The position numbers were made by a program, and so were the translations under genes. Of a DNA stretch of 7,322 nucleotides, positions 1 to 5,013 are shown one piece after another (position 1 is the first letter of the stretch; each line of letters opens with the position of its first letter). A model generated the notes under the pieces. It saw only the letters and a list, made by a program, of their open reading frames with translations, did not search any database and was not told the DNA's origin. The stretch is from Candidatus Hodarchaeota archaeon (lineage in GTDB: Archaea; Asgardarchaeota; Heimdallarchaeia; Hodarchaeales; Hodarchaeaceae). The stretch is taken from positions 1 through 7,322 of the forward strand of contig JAUUVJ010000198.1 in assembly GCA_030589605.1 (NCBI GenBank), written 5' to 3'.

Positions 1-182
1 TGAAAGTTTAATCCTTCTCGAGATAGAGTTTTTGCAATTATTGCTGCTGCTGTCAACCCATCTGCATCAAAGTGTGAAAAAACGTAGAAAGGACGCGAAT
101 TATCACTTTTAAGTAATTCTTTTCCAATGTTATGACATGCCTCTAAAAATGAGGCTGTATTTCCCAAGTTAGTCGTCTCCAT
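1..182 (-). CDS. DHH-family phosphoesterase (RecJ-like), N-terminal part
   Basis: The reverse strand from the ATG at 182 reads 60 codons and leaves the window still open, so only the N-terminus is seen. Residues 33-49 read YVFSHFDADGLTAAAII, the first motif of the DHH superfamily, in which the HxDxDG aspartates bind catalytic Mn2+/Mg2+. In archaea proteins that begin this way are RecJ-like nucleases or phosphodiesterases acting on DNA or RNA ends, and a DHH gene next to uS15 is a common archaeal arrangement; here it is the third gene of a uS15 / coiled-coil / DHH series. A TATA-like box lies about 40 bases upstream. The DHH motif proper and the DHHA1 domain would be outside the window, so exonuclease versus oligonucleotide phosphodiesterase cannot be decided. 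Confidence 0.8.
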   Translation of the reverse strand, partial: METTNLGNTASFLEACHNIGKELLKSDNSRPFYVFSHFDADGLTAAAIIAKTLSREGLNF

Positions 183-220
183 CTGCTTGTTTGATACTTA
201 TTGGAAGTAATAACAACCTG

Positions 221-228
221 ATTTATAT
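221..228 (-). promoter_or_regulatory. TATA-like box for the DHH gene
   Basis: On the minus strand this reads ATATAAAT, a good match to an archaeal TATA box. Transcription would start about 25 bases downstream, near 200, giving a leader of roughly 18 bases before the ATG at 182. The 144-base gap to the preceding gene leaves room for separate transcription. Confidence 0.4.
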
Positions 229-326
229 GGGTGTCAATTATCAATTAAAAGCTGGAAAATCAATTATAAATAGTAAACAAATTAACTAGAAATCGTGGAT
301 CTTTGAAAAACGGAGAGATGATAAGT

Positions 327-1232
327 CTAAATGAGCCCTTTCTCTATTAATGTTTGAAATTCTTCAAATGATAACTTTCGTCCTTCCTCGAACTTCTTCT
401 TGGCATCTTCAGTTTTTTCTTCTAGTTTCTCCCGTCGTTGAGCATCCTGTTTCTTTCGTTGTTTTTGCTTATTTTTATTTATATCCTGTCTTAAACGATT
501 TATCTCACGAATATAACTAAGGTACTCGTTATGTATAGAATTAGCTTGCTTTTTTGCATCTAGGAATTGAGCGTGTAATTCATCTGCTTGTTTACGTAAA
601 ACATCAGCGTTTTTGAAAGCTTGAATCATTGTTTTATGATGAAATCTACTTTCTCGTGCATGAGAACGAAGTTCATTATCTAATCTTCTTATATTACCAA
701 GTATTGCATTAATTCGTTTATGAATTGTTCTAAGATCACGAGCTAATACATCAGTTTCTCGTACTTCACGAAATTTTTGCTCAAGACGGTCGATCCGATC
801 AACAAGTTCTCTTTCTTCAGAAATGGAAATATTGGATGTAGTTTGAATTTTCCATTCTAGATCCTGAATATCACGTCGAATGTTTCTAGCTGAGAATTCC
901 GATCTTCGATTTGTTTGGGCTTTTTTCTCCTGTGCTCCATTCAATTGTTGATCTAATGTATTAGCTTGTTCTTGAAAACCTTCAACTTCTTTTGCAAAAA
1001 TTAATTTCTTTTCTTTTATTTCAGATATCGTTTTATTACAATTATCACGCTTTTCTCTTTCTTCTTTTGCGGTTTTGATAAGTTCCTTGACTTGTTCATT
1101 CAAAAGATTACGCTTATTTGCGATAGTTGTAACTTTTCGATTGAATTCTTCCCTTTGCTGTTTAATATCACGAGCTATTGCTTCTATATTAGAGATCTTA
1201 AGTAGATTGTTTTCGATATCTAGATTTTGCAA
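327..1232 (-). CDS. COG1340-type archaeal coiled-coil protein
   Basis: This 301-residue protein is almost entirely predicted coiled coil: charged heptad-like sequence from about residue 14 to 285, rich in Lys, Arg, Glu and Gln, with no membrane segment, signal peptide or catalytic motif. The lysine/glutamate-rich end followed by LSFEEFQTLIEKGLI is typical of the COG1340 family, long archaeal coiled-coil proteins of unknown function that have at times been misnamed phosphoserine phosphatase. Distant resemblance to eukaryotic BFR1, an mRNP- and polysome-associated protein, is possible but is inference. The start is a TTG at 1232; no ATG lies upstream before an in-frame stop, and an AAGGT (minus strand of 1239-1243) gives a weak ribosome binding site. 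It lies 129 bases after uS15 and 144 before the DHH gene, suggesting a link to ribosomes or RNA. Confidence 0.75.
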   Translation of the reverse strand: MQNLDIENNLLKISNIEAIARDIKQQREEFNRKVTTIANKRNLLNEQVKELIKTAKEEREKRDNCNKTISEIKEKKLIFAKEVEGFQEQANTLDQQLNGAQEKKAQTNRRSEFSARNIRRDIQDLEWKIQTTSNISISEERELVDRIDRLEQKFREVRETDVLARDLRTIHKRINAILGNIRRLDNELRSHARESRFHHKTMIQAFKNADVLRKQADELHAQFLDAKKQANSIHNEYLSYIREINRLRQDINKNKQKQRKKQDAQRREKLEEKTEDAKKKFEEGRKLSFEEFQTLIEKGLI

Positions 1233-1361
1233 GGGAGAACCTTCGGTTATTTTTCGGTGACTAAATGAATAAAACCTTCGTATCCTTCTTCTATTTTTCT
1301 ATGTTTAGATTTAAATTCGTTATGGCAACTAGTAATTTAGAGCGAGGGGAATTAATTAAAT

Positions 1362-1820
1362 TTATCTTAAATATAATGTAGCTTTTGATGGTTCATATTT
1401 GAAGGTTGGTTCAAATATTCCTGTCTTTCTGTAATACTTGACTAATCGTCTAATTTTTGATTCAAGTAATTGCAGGCCACGTCTTGAATGTTTATCTTTT
1501 TTATTACCACTTTCAAGATGTTTTCGAAGATTTGAAGCTCGACGGACTAGATTTAGGAAGTCTTCGGGCATCTTTGCTCCTAAACCATTTGCTTTCATGA
1601 TATTTACAATTGATTTTCCACAGATTTTTTTCACACTTGGAATTGCATAAGCGTCTTTAAGAAATAACCCAATCTGTGCGGATCCTAATCCTTCTTCAGC
1701 TTTTTCAACTACTAATTTTTCAATTTCCTCTGAAGAGTAAGGAATCCATTCTGGGGTTTTTCTCCAAATTGGGCGAGTAGATCCGCTTTTTCCTTTCCGT
1801 CTTGCGTGCATTCTAGCCAT
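1362..1820 (-). CDS. rps15: 30S ribosomal protein uS15 (archaeal/eukaryotic type)
   Basis: The 152-residue product is full length for archaeal uS15 and longer than the roughly 89-residue bacterial form because of the N-terminal extension shared with eukaryotes. It opens MARMHARRKGKSGSTRP, the family N-terminus, followed by the added helical region (residues about 28-70), and then the conserved S15 core including LVRRASNLRKHLE and LQLLESKIRRLVKYYRKTG. uS15 binds 16S rRNA helices 20-22 early in assembly of the small subunit platform. A GGTGA sequence (minus strand of 1829-1833) lies 8 bases before the ATG, a clear ribosome binding site that fixes the start. It is the first gene of the minus-strand group and is divergent from the HAM1-type gene. 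Confidence 0.97.
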   Translation of the reverse strand: MARMHARRKGKSGSTRPIWRKTPEWIPYSSEEIEKLVVEKAEEGLGSAQIGLFLKDAYAIPSVKKICGKSIVNIMKANGLGAKMPEDFLNLVRRASNLRKHLESGNKKDKHSRRGLQLLESKIRRLVKYYRKTGIFEPTFKYEPSKATLYLR

Positions 1821-1957
1821 TTAATATTTCACCGAGAATAATAATTCATATATCTACTTTAGTAAGTACCATACGGTTTAACTTCTAATAGCAGTCAATT
1901 CAGGGAGAATTTGTTTGATTGATAAGTCTTATTTCTTTTTCTAGATAACATCAATCC
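1821..1957. promoter_or_regulatory. Divergent promoter region between uS15 and HAM1-type gene
   Basis: This 137-base AT-rich gap must hold both promoters. For the plus strand, CTTATTTC (1928-1935) is centred about 27 bases before the ATG at 1958, which would give a leaderless or nearly leaderless mRNA; no ribosome binding site precedes that ATG. For the minus strand a TATATA stretch at about 1848-1853 is a candidate, but it would place the start very close to the GGTGA of uS15, so the true uS15 promoter may lie further upstream. Confidence 0.4.
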
Positions 1958-2548
1958 ATGTTCAATTCAGTAGAATTTCCAATAGTGACATTTGCATCAA
2001 GTAATTTACACAAATTCACAGAGATAAAAGAAATCTTTATACAAAAAACTTCAATAAAACTTGATCACTTGAATATTTCTTTGTTAGAAATACAATCAGC
2101 TAGTTTGGAGGAAGTAGCTGCTTTTTCCCTAAATGAATGTGTAAGAAATACAGATAAAGATTTAATCTTTGTTGAGGACTCTGGACTATTCATAGATTGT
2201 TTAAATGGTTTTCCAGGGCCTTATTCAGCGTTTATTCTAAATACAATTGGTCTTAATGGGATATTAAGTCTTTTAAATAATGTTCCAAATCGAAAATCTA
2301 TATTTCAGTCAACAATTGCCTTAAAATTTCAGAATCAAACAAAAATTTTTACTGGTCAGGTTAACGGTAAAATAGCGATGCAAATCTCGGATTTTGGATG
2401 GGGTTATGATCCCATATTTATCCCTGATTGTGATGGAAAGAGAACTTTTGGAGAATTAGGTGATAAAAAGAATGAAATATCACATCGATTTATAGCAGTA
2501 GGAAAATTAATTGAATTTCTAAACAATCAGCTTCATCTGGTGAAATAA
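1958..2548 (+). CDS. rdgB: HAM1/RdgB-family XTP/dITP pyrophosphatase
   Basis: The 196-residue product matches the length of the HAM1/ITPA/RdgB family, which hydrolyses XTP, ITP and dITP to the monophosphate and pyrophosphate, keeping deaminated purines out of DNA and RNA. Visible family motifs are the N-terminal nucleotide-binding SSNLHK (14-19; usually TxNxxK), the catalytic VEDSGL (72-77) followed by FPGPYSA (85-91), GWGYDPIFIP (147-156) and the C-terminal SHR (175-177) after FGEL. All key segments are present, so it should be active. The ATG at 1958 has no ribosome binding site but a TATA-like box about 27 bases upstream, fitting a leaderless transcript. The next gene starts at the base after its stop codon, so the two are almost certainly co-transcribed. 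HAM1 genes near uS15 and RecJ-like genes occur in other archaea. Confidence 0.95.
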   Translation: MFNSVEFPIVTFASSNLHKFTEIKEIFIQKTSIKLDHLNISLLEIQSASLEEVAAFSLNECVRNTDKDLIFVEDSGLFIDCLNGFPGPYSAFILNTIGLNGILSLLNNVPNRKSIFQSTIALKFQNQTKIFTGQVNGKIAMQISDFGWGYDPIFIPDCDGKRTFGELGDKKNEISHRFIAVGKLIEFLNNQLHLVK

Positions 2549-3256
2549 TTGTCTTCTTTGGAGTGGCCGAATTTTTTTAACGACAAGATAAAACAAGCAT
2601 ATTGTGATTTAGTTTTTTTGCTAGATCGAGGATTTCCCAAGAAAAGTTCTCTTAATTTCGTAGGAAATCATTATATATTTGATATTAATCAAAGAAACGT
2701 TTTGTTTAGAGCAGTGTATCCTATAAATGTAGTTCGGACGGTTAAAGACCATTTAATTCGAGATTCAGCTCTATTAAACAATAAAGGCTTGCATATTGAC
2801 CTGTATAATCAACTTTTTACATATTATTCCCTAATAAATCAGGATCCGATAATCATTAGTCGAGATGGCATAATAAGAGATATATTTACTTCTTTACATA
2901 GAGAAAAAGATCTAAAGATTACTCATGATCTAATAAGCCAATATTTGAGTGTTGTGTCCCATCTAAATCCAAATCGAGTGTTTTTTTATTTGGATGCTCA
3001 AAAAAGTCATAGTAAAAAGCACGCAAACCTTATTTCTGAACTTTTACCTGAATTCGATATTTCAGGAGAATGTATAGTCAATAAAACAGTTGATCGGTTT
3101 TTAAAAGAGCAAACTCAAGGAGTAACTATATCACACGATAGTGTGATACTCTATACTGCTCCTTATTGTTTTGATTTCTATCGATGGGTTATAGGATCAA
3201 AAATTTTACCTCTAGTTTCTACAGAGGGTATTCTAGATTTTGAAAAGATTATGTAA
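2549..3256 (+). CDS. DUF434 (COG2454-like) protein, possible PIN/NYN-type nuclease
   Basis: The product has 235 residues. Residues 20-56, reading DLVFLLDRGFPKKSSLNFVG and on to FRAV, match the DUF434 pattern of archaeal COG2454 proteins. The rest resembles the usual C-terminal domain: IDLYN (83-87, often DGYN in relatives), SRDGIIRDI (104-112), FYLDAQKSHSKK (146-157) and ISHDSVI (194-200). That spread of acidic motifs recalls PIN/NYN ribonucleases; this reading is inference, and the family has no assigned function that I know of. The start is a TTG immediately after the stop of the HAM1-type gene, with a GGTGA (2539-2543) inside the upstream gene's last codons as ribosome binding site, so translation is probably coupled. 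A long inverted repeat follows within five bases of the stop. Confidence 0.8.
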   Translation: MSSLEWPNFFNDKIKQAYCDLVFLLDRGFPKKSSLNFVGNHYIFDINQRNVLFRAVYPINVVRTVKDHLIRDSALLNNKGLHIDLYNQLFTYYSLINQDPIIISRDGIIRDIFTSLHREKDLKITHDLISQYLSVVSHLNPNRVFFYLDAQKSHSKKHANLISELLPEFDISGECIVNKTVDRFLKEQTQGVTISHDSVILYTAPYCFDFYRWVIGSKILPLVSTEGILDFEKIM

Positions 3257-3260
3257 ACCT

Positions 3261-3323
3261 AGTTGTCTTTCAAGAAAATTATTAAAAGAATATATCTTCA
3301 ATCCCTTTCTTGAAAGTACAACT
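3261..3323. repeat. Long inverted repeat with 17-bp arms after the DUF434 gene
   Basis: AGTTGTCTTTCAAGAAA (3261-3277) is the reverse complement of 3306-3323 apart from one extra base in the right arm. The 28-base loop is AT-rich and includes AATATATC (about 3289-3296), a TATA-like sequence 44-51 bases before tRNA-Trp. In RNA this would be a strong hairpin that could end or protect the HAM1-DUF434 transcript; in DNA it could be an operator-like palindrome around the tRNA-Trp promoter. No T-run follows the right arm directly. Confidence 0.7.
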
Positions 3324-3339
3324 CCTTTCAACTTTCATC

Positions 3340-3571
3340 GGGCACGTAGCGAAGCTAGTGGGCTTGCTGTAAACTAGCGAGTCCGGAAAAGTATCGCACC
3401 GGGCTCCAGAACCCCCTGTGAACTCCACTGGGTTAACTGAAACTCATGATGAAGTTCTGGAAAAATGAGGAAACTCGGTGTCACCTCTGCTGTAAGCAGG
3501 GTGTCCGAAAATCGTCGGTTCAAAGTTCAGGCTGAATGATGTTCGGCTGAATGAAAATCCGCCCGTGCCCA
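3340..3571 (+). tRNA. trnW: tRNA-Trp (anticodon CCA) with three introns
   Basis: A perfect 7-bp acceptor stem (GGGCACG 3340-3346, CGTGCCC 3564-3570), TA at positions 8-9 and discriminator A (3571) enclose 232 bases. D stem is GCGA/TCGC (3349-3352, 3394-3397), anticodon arm CCGGG CTCCAGA (3399-3410) with anticodon CCA at 3406-3408, and T stem GTCGG/CCGCC (3514-3518, 3559-3563). Proposed introns: 3359-3390 in the D-loop with an 8-bp inner helix (3360-3367/3377-3384); about 3411-3503 in the anticodon loop; and 3525-3557 in the T-loop. The T-loop intron has an exact BHB: TTCA/TGAA central helix (3519-3522, 3552-3555), bulges AAG and AAT, and a 10-bp inner hairpin. Removal leaves D-loop AGCTAGGTA, T-loop TTCAAAT and a 74-nt tRNA; CCA is not encoded. 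Oddities: C27-A43 and T50-C64 mismatches. The anticodon-intron ends are the least certain. Confidence 0.85.
3411..3503 (+). ncRNA. Box C/D-like guide RNA inside the tRNA-Trp intron
   Basis: The anticodon intron contains a perfect C box, ATGATGA (3446-3452), followed by GTTCTGGA (3454-3461), which is complementary to TCCAGAAC (3405-3412) spanning the anticodon loop and intron start. A D-type box variant ATGA lies at 3465-3468; by the rule that the fifth base upstream of the D box faces the target, G3460 marks C3406, i.e. C34 of tRNA-Trp. Archaeal pre-tRNA-Trp introns are known to act as C/D guides for 2'-O-methylation of C34 and U39. A CTGA stands at 3437-3440. I could not find a convincing guide for U39 or a clean terminal C/D pair. 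Confidence 0.6.
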
Positions 3572-3572
3572 A

Positions 3573-3586
3573 CTTTTTACCTTTTC
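3573..3586 (+). terminator. T-rich terminator after tRNA-Trp
   Basis: Immediately after the discriminator base the plus strand reads CTTTTTACCTTTTC, two T-runs of the sort that end archaeal transcripts. The 210-base stretch from here to the P1 gene holds no other recognisable gene. Confidence 0.45.
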
Positions 3587-3704
3587 TGGATGAAAAATAA
3601 ATTTTTAAGATTATCAACTAATATAAACCATTCTTGAAAAATGCCAAAATCAGAAGAAAGATAGTTCTAACTGACTTTATTATCAATTAATAAAGGAAAA
3701 AAAG

Positions 3705-3712
3705 CTTATAAT
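3705..3712 (+). promoter_or_regulatory. TATA box of the P1 gene
   Basis: CTTATAAT is preceded by a purine-rich GGAAAAAAAG, as expected for a BRE element. A start about 25 bases downstream, near 3733, would leave a leader of about 50 bases before the TTG start codon at 3783. Confidence 0.5.
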
Positions 3713-3782
3713 GCTGTTAGGAATTGTCTAACTCCCTGAAAAATCGAATTACAACTCATAATAAATGTGGAAGTGACTTTAG

Positions 3783-4094
3783 TTGGAATATTTACATGCG
3801 GCTCTGGTATTGCATTCAGCTGGAAAAAAAGTGTCAGAAAAAGGAATCGACGCGATTATTAAAGCAGCTGGTGGTAAACCAGATGATTCAAAAATTAAGG
3901 CTCTTGTTGCGACTTTATCATCAATTGATATTGAAGAAGCAATCAAAGGTGCATCTGTAATGACTACTGCGATTTCAGGAGCAACAGGTGCGACTGAACC
4001 TGCAAAAGATGAGAAGAAGGGGTCAGAACCAAAACCAGAAGAGGAAGAGGAAGAAGCAGGTGATGACCTAGGTTTATCATCCTTATTTGGTTAA
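3783..4094 (+). CDS. rpl12: Ribosomal stalk protein P1 (archaeal L12)
   Basis: The 103-residue product is a complete archaeal P1/aL12. Residues 1-58 (MEYLHAALVLHSAGKKVSEK and onward) form the helical N-terminal dimerisation domain that binds P0; about 60-80 is an Ala/Gly/Thr-rich hinge; the tail is a run of glutamates ending DDLGLSSLFG, the conserved C-terminal helix that recruits translation factors to the ribosome. The start is TTG at 3783; MEY is the expected family N-terminus, and an AGTGA (3772-3776) serves as a weak ribosome binding site 6 bases upstream. The gene stands alone, without the uL11, uL1 and P0 genes that usually precede it in archaea, and has its own promoter and T-rich end. 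Confidence 0.96.
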   Translation: MEYLHAALVLHSAGKKVSEKGIDAIIKAAGGKPDDSKIKALVATLSSIDIEEAIKGASVMTTAISGATGATEPAKDEKKGSEPKPEEEEEEAGDDLGLSSLFG

Positions 4095-4106
4095 GCAATC
4101 ATCTAC

Positions 4107-4127
4107 TTTTTACTTTTTTTTGTTTTT
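4107..4127 (+). terminator. T-rich terminator after P1
   Basis: Three T-runs (4107-4111, 4114-4121, 4123-4127) begin 12 bases after the P1 stop codon. Clustered T-runs like these are the usual archaeal termination signal. Confidence 0.6.
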
Positions 4128-4141
4128 ACACAGTTTTTAAA

Positions 4142-4168
4142 TACCCAAAATTGGGTACACTTTTTTTT
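4142..4168 (+). terminator. Hairpin plus T8, second terminator-like element
   Basis: TACCCAA (4142-4148) and TTGGGTA (4151-4157) are perfect inverted arms around AA, followed by CAC and eight Ts. The form is that of a factor-independent hairpin terminator and backs up the T-runs just before it. The near-palindrome could instead be a protein-binding site. Confidence 0.5.
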
Positions 4169-4678
4169 CCCAATACATCCATTAAATTGGAATATTTTAC
4201 CTTCTTCTCTTTGAAATTGAAGATTTATTTTTCTTTTTACGAAAGCTCCTCCTTTCTACTCATCACCTTTTAGTTTTATGTTGGATTTTTGTAAAAATAC
4301 TATAATCAATAATGTATTAATATAAATCACTTATAAATCCACAAATTTACCTTGTTCTGATGTTTCAGTGGGGGATATAAGGAACTTGGACATTCTCTTT
4401 ATATTTAAAATGAAATGAAAATTTGAAATTAACAAAATAGTAAAACAATAAGTTAGTGATCATTTTCTTAGTGCATTTAAAAAAGAATGGAATTCTTTTA
4501 TACAAAATATAATTCATTTCAAAAAACTAAGAAAGCATTTCTCGTTAGACTTTAGTAACTGTGTATACTAAAAAAATGCGAGTTCCTAGTAATGATAGAT
4601 AATATGGAATATTTGGTTCAATATACCTAGAGTAATGAGTTTCTTTCAGCAACATTCAACGACTTGATTAATAATTAT
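4169..4678. other. 510-base AT-rich stretch without a gene; nested hairpins near 4464-4582
   Basis: No open reading frame or complete tRNA is visible on either strand. Two structured elements stand out. First, TTTCTTAGT (4464-4472) pairs with ACTAAGAAA (4526-4534) around an inner perfect hairpin AAAAGAAT-GGA-ATTCTTTT (4481-4499). Second, CTCG/CGAG (4541-4544, 4579-4582) and TTTAGTA/TACTAAA (4551-4557, 4566-4572) form a hairpin with a 6x6 internal loop. They may belong to a small RNA, or to the promoter and leader of the tRNA-Ala gene, or be chance in AT-rich DNA. I see no clear TATA box at the usual distance before tRNA-Ala. Confidence 0.4.
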
Positions 4679-4809
4679 GGGCCGATAGTGAAATAGAGTC
4701 TGATGAGTAAGCTTCTACATAAAGTCTGGTCATTCACGCCTCCTTCGCAAGGCGGAGTTTATCCTACGATAACCGTATCTCCCGGGTTCAAATCCCGGTC
4801 GGTCCACCA
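4679..4809 (+). tRNA. trnA: tRNA-Ala (anticodon CGC) with D-loop and variable-loop introns
   Basis: Acceptor GGGCCGA/TCGGTCC (4679-4685, 4799-4805) has the G3-U70 wobble pair that marks tRNA-Ala, discriminator A and an encoded CCA. D stem is GTGA/TCAC (4688-4691, 4734-4737); anticodon loop TTCGCAA (4744-4750) gives CGC; T arm is CCGGG TTCAAAT CCCGG (4782-4798). The variable loop holds a 21-nt intron (4758-4778) with an exact BHB: central helix GCGG/CCGT (4752-4755, 4773-4776), 3-nt bulges 4756-4758 and 4777-4779, inner helix TTATC/GATAA; removal leaves variable loop AGCTC. The D-loop has about 32 extra bases, roughly 4696-4727, flanked by AGTCT repeats, so the exact ends are ambiguous; removal leaves AATAGGTCAT. 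The spliced tRNA would be 75 nt plus CCA. The anticodon stem has a T29-C41 mismatch. Confidence 0.85.
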
Positions 4810-4870
4810 AAGATAAGAGTGCGTCAAAGATATTTAGTCAAAAAAAAAGAATAAAGCAATATTGATATTC

Positions 4871-4969
4871 GTGATCTTCACAAGGTGGAGTTCATCGTAA
4901 GATGACTGTACCCCTAGGTTCAAGAATCACAAACTCGTTGCTTGTGGCTGGAAAATCCTGATTGATCTA
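4871..4969 (+). pseudogene. Degenerate second copy of the tRNA-Ala 3' half, with a T-loop insertion
   Basis: From 4876 the sequence follows the tRNA-Ala anticodon loop, variable-loop intron and T stem at roughly 78-80% identity by eye over about 49 bases, then resumes at 4952-4969 with the T-stem and acceptor 3' strand differing mainly by transitions. The anticodon position reads CAC (valine) instead of CGC. The variable-loop BHB is retained: central GTGG/CTGT, bulge AGT, inner TCATC/GATGA, where one T-A pair has become C-G. Between T-loop halves lies an insertion of about 31 bases (4925-4955) with a CACAA/TTGTG hairpin and bulges AGA and AAT, like the T-loop introns of tRNA-Trp and tRNA-Ser. 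I cannot find a matching 5' half: the best acceptor partner upstream (4811-4817) pairs 6 of 7 but lacks T8. It may be a decaying tandem duplicate, a real multi-intron tRNA-Val, or a separately encoded 3' half. Confidence 0.6.
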
Positions 4970-4987
4970 TAATTACAAATAAACACC

Positions 4988-4995
4988 TATTTAAA
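4988..4995 (+). promoter_or_regulatory. TATA-like box of the HTH regulator gene
   Basis: TATTTAAA is centred about 23 bases before the ATG at 5014. There is no ribosome binding site between them, so a leaderless transcript starting at or next to the ATG is likely. Confidence 0.45.
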
Positions 4996-5013
4996 CACAA
5001 TTTTGGAATTTAT

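Noticed and set aside
1075..1650. Two small plus-strand open reading frames (1075-1260 and 1438-1650).
   Set aside because: They lie opposite the COG1340-type and uS15 genes and have low-complexity antisense composition.
3340..3571. The region first looked like SRP RNA (UGTAA loop, H2/H3/H4-like hairpins) or RNase P RNA (P4-like AGTCCGGA/TTCGGCT pairing).
   Set aside because: The SRP54-binding motif and the CR-I, CR-IV and CR-V motifs of RNase P RNA are absent, while a tRNA acceptor, D stem, CTCCAGA anticodon loop and split T-loop explain the whole element.
3724..3960. 78-residue open reading frame overlapping the P1 gene in another frame.
   Set aside because: It overlaps the clearly recognisable P1 coding sequence and has no protein-like features of its own.
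4235..4275. GTGATGA on the minus strand, like a C box of a C/D RNA.
   Set aside because: No D box (CTGA) or second box pair lies at a suitable distance, so a C/D RNA is not supported.
4758..4778. Possible long class II variable arm in tRNA-Ala.
   Set aside because: tRNA-Ala is class I, and the segment has exact BHB geometry whose removal restores a 5-nt variable loop; the intron reading is better.
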